The translations under genes were made by a program, and so were the position numbers. From Vallitalea guaymasensis (lineage in GTDB: Bacteria > Bacillota > Clostridia > Lachnospirales > Vallitaleaceae): 64,000 nucleotides of DNA. The notes below the pieces were generated by a model. The model was not told where the DNA came from. It saw only the letters and a list, made by a program, of their open reading frames with translations, and made no database searches. Positions 60,466 through 64,000 of this stretch are shown in pieces (positions within the stretch are counted from its first letter, which is position 1; each line of letters opens with the position of its first letter). The stretch is from contig NZ_CP058561.1 of assembly GCF_018141425.1 (NCBI RefSeq), forward strand, positions 806,001 to 870,000, in the 5' to 3' direction.

Positions 60466-61275
60466 TTATACCAAATCTATTTCCGTCACACCATTTTGGT
60501 CAATTAACACTTTCTTATACCTTTTGAATCCCCTATAAGTTTCAATTGTTTTATCCATAAGTGATAATCTCCAGATTTTATTAAAATCTCTTCTTATGCA
60601 AATGAATATATCCATGGATTCTTGATTAATTACCATTGAACATTGTGTAGTAAATTGCCCTTTAGATAACTGAGTTTTTTTCAATACTTCAAATGCCAGG
60701 TTGTAATCAAACTCCTCTTCTACACTATTAATTATATTTGTAGCAGTAATATATCTATCAATTCCAAATCCGTTAATACTATTGATATCTCTATTAAGCA
60801 ATTCACTATTTGAAAAATTAGTCATTACAACATCTTTTTCATCTGATATCAAAAATGAATTTCCATCTAAGCTTGGCTCAATAATAACTGCATGACCATA
60901 CTTGTCCGCATACAACTGATGTCCTTTTAACTGCCCACAATAATTTAATTTCTTTTGTCCAATTACGTCTTCAATAATATATTCAATCTTACTTGCCTTT
61001 TCCATTGCTTTTTTATAAACATCAAATGGCTCTATGAAATTATCACTATTATTAGAAAATATTTTAATATCAGAAACCATAACTTGAGCGGCTCCAAAAA
61101 CACCATTGCTATTAAAACCAGCAGTAGGTACATATTCACCATCTATCTGAAACATTAATTGAAAAATATTGATACTATTTTCATTAACAATATCAAACTT
61201 TAGTTTTACATCATTATAATCAAAATTCATTCCATATATTGGTGTTTTATTGTAACAAGCAAAACTTGTACACAT
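60466..61275 (-). CDS. choloylglycine hydrolase / linear amide C-N hydrolase family protein
   Basis: 269 residues, Ntn-hydrolase type. It starts Met-Cys, so Cys2 becomes the N-terminal nucleophile; GMNFDY gives the Asp of the active site, AGFNSNGVFGAAQV and TNFSN-type Asn follow, and an Arg lies in ICIRRDFN. There is no signal peptide. The family includes bile-salt hydrolases, penicillin V acylases, acyl-homoserine-lactone acylases and peptide acyltransferases. The real substrate is unknown. It is 6 bp downstream of the kinase gene. Confidence 0.8.
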   Translation of the reverse strand: MCTSFACYNKTPIYGMNFDYNDVKLKFDIVNENSINIFQLMFQIDGEYVPTAGFNSNGVFGAAQVMVSDIKIFSNNSDNFIEPFDVYKKAMEKASKIEYIIEDVIGQKKLNYCGQLKGHQLYADKYGHAVIIEPSLDGNSFLISDEKDVVMTNFSNSELLNRDINSINGFGIDRYITATNIINSVEEEFDYNLAFEVLKKTQLSKGQFTTQCSMVINQESMDIFICIRRDFNKIWRLSLMDKTIETYRGFKRYKKVLIDQNGVTEIDLV

Positions 61276-61281
61276 AATTAA

Positions 61282-61890
61282 TCACCCTTTTAATTTTTCT
61301 AACTTCCCCATTATTTCATCGGTTAATTCATTAATTGTTTTATTTCCATCAAGTATTATATCACTCTCACTTTTAACTTTTTCATAGATCTTAATATTAG
61401 CAGATCTAAAACCATCTAAATACATATTGAGATTACTTTTAATTATATCTATTTTCTCATGAGGTTTATTGTTCTTTAAATCTACTTCTATATTTCGTAA
61501 AATTTTTCTCGATAGTGCAATATCAAAAGGTACATCAACAAAGAATACTTGGTCAACATGTTTCCTTACTCTGTCGTGAGACCTTCCAAAATTCCAATCT
61601 ATAATAATATATTCTGCCGTTTTTATCTCTCTACTTTTAGGATTAATAATATTTTTATCGTCCAATAATTCATCTAAATCATTAAAGAAACAATTGCTCT
61701 CCAATTTATTAAGGTCTAATTCTTTTCCATTCCCAGTAAACATCTCGTTTGGATAAGATGTTTTTTCTTGATAATCATCAAACATAATGAATGTAGAGTT
61801 ATCTAATAATTTTGCAATCTTCTTTGTTAACGTACTTTTGCCAGAACCAGAAATACCACTTATTGCAATTACATACTTATTTTCATTCAT
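61282..61890 (-). CDS. P-loop kinase-like ATPase (uridine-kinase-like)
   Basis: 202 residues from the ATG at 61890; an in-frame ATG at 61923 has no ribosome site. Walker A ISGISGSGKSTLTKKIA near the N terminus, FIMFDDYQEKT and IIIDWNFGRSHDRVR as in the uridine kinase/PRK-like group, and VFFVDVPFDIALSRKI. It phosphorylates a small molecule or nucleoside; the substrate is not readable. First gene of a three-gene unit with the hydrolase and the Prp-like lipoprotein. Confidence 0.75.
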   Translation of the reverse strand: MNENKYVIAISGISGSGKSTLTKKIAKLLDNSTFIMFDDYQEKTSYPNEMFTGNGKELDLNKLESNCFFNDLDELLDDKNIINPKSREIKTAEYIIIDWNFGRSHDRVRKHVDQVFFVDVPFDIALSRKILRNIEVDLKNNKPHEKIDIIKSNLNMYLDGFRSANIKIYEKVKSESDIILDGNKTINELTDEIMGKLEKLKG

Positions 61891-61993
61891 ATATATGAGC
61901 CCCCATCTTATAATTTTCTGCATCTAGATTAAATATACTACACTAATACAACTTTAATTTCATTATAACATAATTCCCGACACAATAATAACT

Positions 61994-62024
61994 AAGCTAT
62001 AGAATTGTTAAAATTCCATAGCTT
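61994..62024 (-). terminator. terminator of the YdbC-like gene
   Basis: On the minus strand AAGCTATGGAAT pairs with ATTCTATAGCTT (one G-U), followed by AGTTATTATTG. U-tract weak. Confidence 0.6.
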
Positions 62025-62039
62025 TAATATACTATAGTT

Positions 62040-62261
62040 TTATAAATCCAACTCATTAAGTAACTCTTTAAGTTTTTTCAATTCATCTCTAGAAAGAGTT
62101 ACTCCCTTACCCATCTTTTCATGTTCAGGACCCCAATCTCTTAAATCATACTTGGGTTCTCTATCATTCCAGCTAATTAAATTTAATTCTTTTGCCCATC
62201 CTTTGTTATTCTCAGATAAAATACCTACTGTTTCTTTTATTTCATATTTAATGTTTGGCAT
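62040..62261 (-). CDS. YdbC-family (PC4-like) single-strand nucleic-acid-binding protein
   Basis: 73 residues from the ATG at 62261, 8 nt after AGGAGG. Matches the YdbC pattern: IKYEIKETVGILSENNKGWA, ELNLISWNDREPKYDLRDWG, EHEKMGKGVTLSRDE. The PC4-like fold binds single-stranded DNA. Role in the cell uncertain. Monocistronic. Confidence 0.85.
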   Translation of the reverse strand: MPNIKYEIKETVGILSENNKGWAKELNLISWNDREPKYDLRDWGPEHEKMGKGVTLSRDELKKLKELLNELDL

Positions 62262-62345
62262 ATTGTTTTCCTCCTGCATTTTATTTTATACTAAATGTAT
62301 TTCAATGTTAAAAGTGCTTTTACCAGTACCTAGATATTTTTAGAA

Positions 62346-63218
62346 TCATTTATTATAATTAATCCTCATTGTTGGATAAGCTAATTCAATATCTATTTCG
62401 TTACCAAAAGCATGAAGAATATCTTCCCATATATCGTTTATAGTATTCCTTCTTAGACGTGGCACACACAAATATCTTATTGTTAATTGTACTCCACTTT
62501 CTTTAACATCTGTATACACAATTGGTGTGAGATTCTTATAATGAATCATATATTGTTTTTTGGCTTGTTCTACCATTCTAGCCGCTTTTTCTGATAAATG
62601 CAATGAATGTTTATTGCCGATATCAGTCAATATTGTTTTAGCTTTTTCCCAATTACTTTCAAACGTGATAAGTACGTTAATTTCATTCCAAATATATTTA
62701 AATCCTTTATCATAGTTTACTATTCCATGTATAAATATAAAGTGATTTGGGATAATCAATATTCTTCCTGTACTTTGCTCACCATTTTCATAAGAAGATA
62801 TCTCCATTAGGCTGAATTGGAACATTCTAATATCAATAACATCTCCTTTTTGTTCATTAATACTAATCCTATCACCTGCTTTAATAGGTTTTTTAATAAT
62901 TATGAAAAGCCAAGCTACCATATTTACAAATAGATCTTTTAATGTTATGGCAACACCAGCTGACACAAGACCCAAATAGGTTGTTAGATTAGCTGTATCA
63001 TCTGACCAAAGAAATACACATACTATAATAAAAACTGTACTAAAAAAATAGTAAACTCTTTTTCTAGCTTTATAATATTTATTGTTTTCATTATTAGTTG
63101 AATAAATAATACGATTAATTAATCGAATGATTAACATAATAAGCACAAAAGCTATTATGGTCCATAAAATTTTTATCAAAGCTTGATTATCATTTATATA
63201 ATTCCAAATCGTATCCAT
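62346..63218 (-). CDS. MscS-family mechanosensitive ion channel
   Basis: 290 residues. Three N-terminal membrane segments (about 18-40, 60-82, 86-112) with the pore-like LGLVSAGVAITLKDLFVNMV, then the MscS beta domain (IKAGDRISINEQKGDVIDI, PNHFIF) and a C-terminal alpha/beta domain. It releases solutes upon hypo-osmotic shock. The start at 63218 lies after GGAGTTTTACTGAAGGA. Confidence 0.88.
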   Translation of the reverse strand: MDTIWNYINDNQALIKILWTIIAFVLIMLIIRLINRIIYSTNNENNKYYKARKRVYYFFSTVFIIVCVFLWSDDTANLTTYLGLVSAGVAITLKDLFVNMVAWLFIIIKKPIKAGDRISINEQKGDVIDIRMFQFSLMEISSYENGEQSTGRILIIPNHFIFIHGIVNYDKGFKYIWNEINVLITFESNWEKAKTILTDIGNKHSLHLSEKAARMVEQAKKQYMIHYKNLTPIVYTDVKESGVQLTIRYLCVPRLRRNTINDIWEDILHAFGNEIDIELAYPTMRINYNK

Positions 63219-63278
63219 TCCTTCAGTAAAACTCCTTTCAACCTTATATATTTTAGTTATTAATGCCTCTATGTTATA

Positions 63279-64000
63279 CTATAATCTTTTTCTATTCCTT
63301 TTACTTCCAAAATAATTAGTCCCCCAAACTCCAGATAAAATCATAACAGCTCCAACAATCTGATACCAGTAAAATGGTTCATTTCTAATTAACACTCCAG
63401 CAATTATTGATGTTACGCTTGATAGGTTTGCGAAAACAGCAGCTCTAGATGCTTCAATTTTAGCTAACGTATAATTTATTAAAAAGAATGCTATAACTGA
63501 CGATAGTATTCCTAAATACAGTACTGCTATAACTACTTTAACATTCATTAAAGGTACAAAATAATTGGATATTTCACCTTTCATTAGATGTTGTATTATA
63601 GCAATTCCATTGAAGGTTATTGCACCAATCCACATCATTGTATAAGTCATTTCCACTGGTCTGAAGTCCGTTGAAAATTTTCGTGATAACACATTAAATA
63701 TAGAACCAAATAATACGGCTAATAAAAGTAATAATATCCCCATAATATTAGAACCAATTTCACTACTCTTCATAACAATAATAAAAATCGCTCCTATAAC
63801 GGATAATCCCACAAAGATTATTTGAATCCTACTTGGAAACTCTTTTAAGAATATCACCGCTAATATTGTTACTACAATAGGTATTAGAGCTATCATCATT
63901 CCAGCTTCTGAGGAATTAGTTAGCTTAATACCAAAAATTTCACATATGAAGTAAGCTACTGGTTGTGTCAATCCAATTGCTATCAGTTTATGTATCGCTT
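63279..64000 (-). CDS. EamA/DMT-family transporter (partial, 5' end outside window)
   Basis: At least 240 residues, open to the window edge, with the C-terminal EamA repeat and part of the first. About eight membrane segments are visible, with the second EamA repeat marked by GILSSVIAFFLINYTLAKIEASRAA and PFYWYQIVGAVMILSGVWG. DMT permeases export metabolites or drugs. Substrate unknown. The stop at 63279 is followed within 61 bp by the MscS gene start. Confidence 0.85.
   Translation of the reverse strand, partial: AIHKLIAIGLTQPVAYFICEIFGIKLTNSSEAGMMIALIPIVVTILAVIFLKEFPSRIQIIFVGLSVIGAIFIIVMKSSEIGSNIMGILLLLLAVLFGSIFNVLSRKFSTDFRPVEMTYTMMWIGAITFNGIAIIQHLMKGEISNYFVPLMNVKVVIAVLYLGILSSVIAFFLINYTLAKIEASRAAVFANLSSVTSIIAGVLIRNEPFYWYQIVGAVMILSGVWGTNYFGSKRNRKRL

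Noticed and set aside
1-64000. CRISPR arrays, tRNA or rRNA genes, prophage structural genes
   Set aside because: No regularly spaced repeats, no cloverleaf or rRNA sequence and no phage genes were recognised by eye; a tRNAscan or CRISPR search was not possible.

Overview
The window is AT-rich DNA with Gram-positive style Shine-Dalgarno sites (GGAGG-like, with several TTG and GTG starts), lipobox lipoproteins, ECF transporters, DeoR/GntR/AraC regulators and two-component systems. All of this fits a low-GC Bacillota, most likely an anaerobic member of the class Clostridia. I do not see enough to name a genus. I saw no rRNA, tRNA or CRISPR array. The only intact mobile element is one insertion sequence.

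Layout. 1-1443: 5' part of a CydD-like ABC transporter and a DUF454 protein behind a Fur-like box, divergent from an AraC regulator (1536-2255). 2247-6354: DeoR regulator and a D-threonate/D-erythronate-type catabolic operon (permease, four-carbon acid-sugar kinase, PdxA2). 6491-11756: polyamine operon speA-speB-carboxyspermidine dehydrogenase-carboxyspermidine decarboxylase. 12182-18302: two paralogous DUF5692-like membrane proteins that share a promoter sequence, flanking an NapH/FMN-binding electron-transfer protein, a phosphoesterase and an amino-acid permease. 18450-20900: a UvrD-type helicase fused to a PD-(D/E)XK nuclease-like domain and a complete LexA-type self-cleaving domain. 21050-21481: DUF805 protein. 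21514-30942: one ancestral operon (tetR, two YbtPQ-like ABC half-transporters, ECF S, T and A components, an ATC-hydrolase family protein) now split by a 1872-bp insertion sequence with clear 13-bp inverted ends and an 8-bp target duplication. Its promoter carries a 28-bp TetR-type palindrome and a Fur-like box.

30967-33724: exported proteins of unknown role. 33758-37460: GntR regulator divergent from a BenE-type transporter and an FAD oxidoreductase. 37444-46494: two small membrane proteins, then a Dlt-like aminoacyl or acyl transfer operon (Sfp-type PPTase, adenylating ligase, carrier protein, MBOAT acyltransferase, SGNH protein), an alpha/beta hydrolase and a two-component system. The same 9-2-9 palindrome sits 5 nt before the putative -35 of both the Dlt-like and the small-membrane operons. 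46670-51034: a candidate RiPP cluster with an E. coli-YcaO-type enzyme, a 63-residue precursor whose C-terminal half is Ala/Gly/Pro-rich and has no Cys, Ser or Thr, and a PqqD-like/M50 metalloprotease, followed by a secreted PrcB-like protein.

51082-57423: AraC-GyrI regulator, an aldo/keto reductase with ferredoxin-type clusters, a second heterodimeric ABC pair and a DUF4250 protein. 57465-64000: small accessory genes and decayed genes (frameshifted and start-less small genes, a ribbon-helix-helix protein), lipoproteins including a Prp-like protein that has lost both catalytic residues, a choloylglycine-hydrolase-family enzyme, a P-loop kinase, a YdbC/PC4 protein, an MscS channel and a partial EamA transporter.

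The strongest candidates for something undescribed are the helicase-nuclease-LexA fusion, the YcaO/precursor/M50 cluster, the Dlt-like operon with its two-component regulon, and the catalytically dead Prp lipoprotein.
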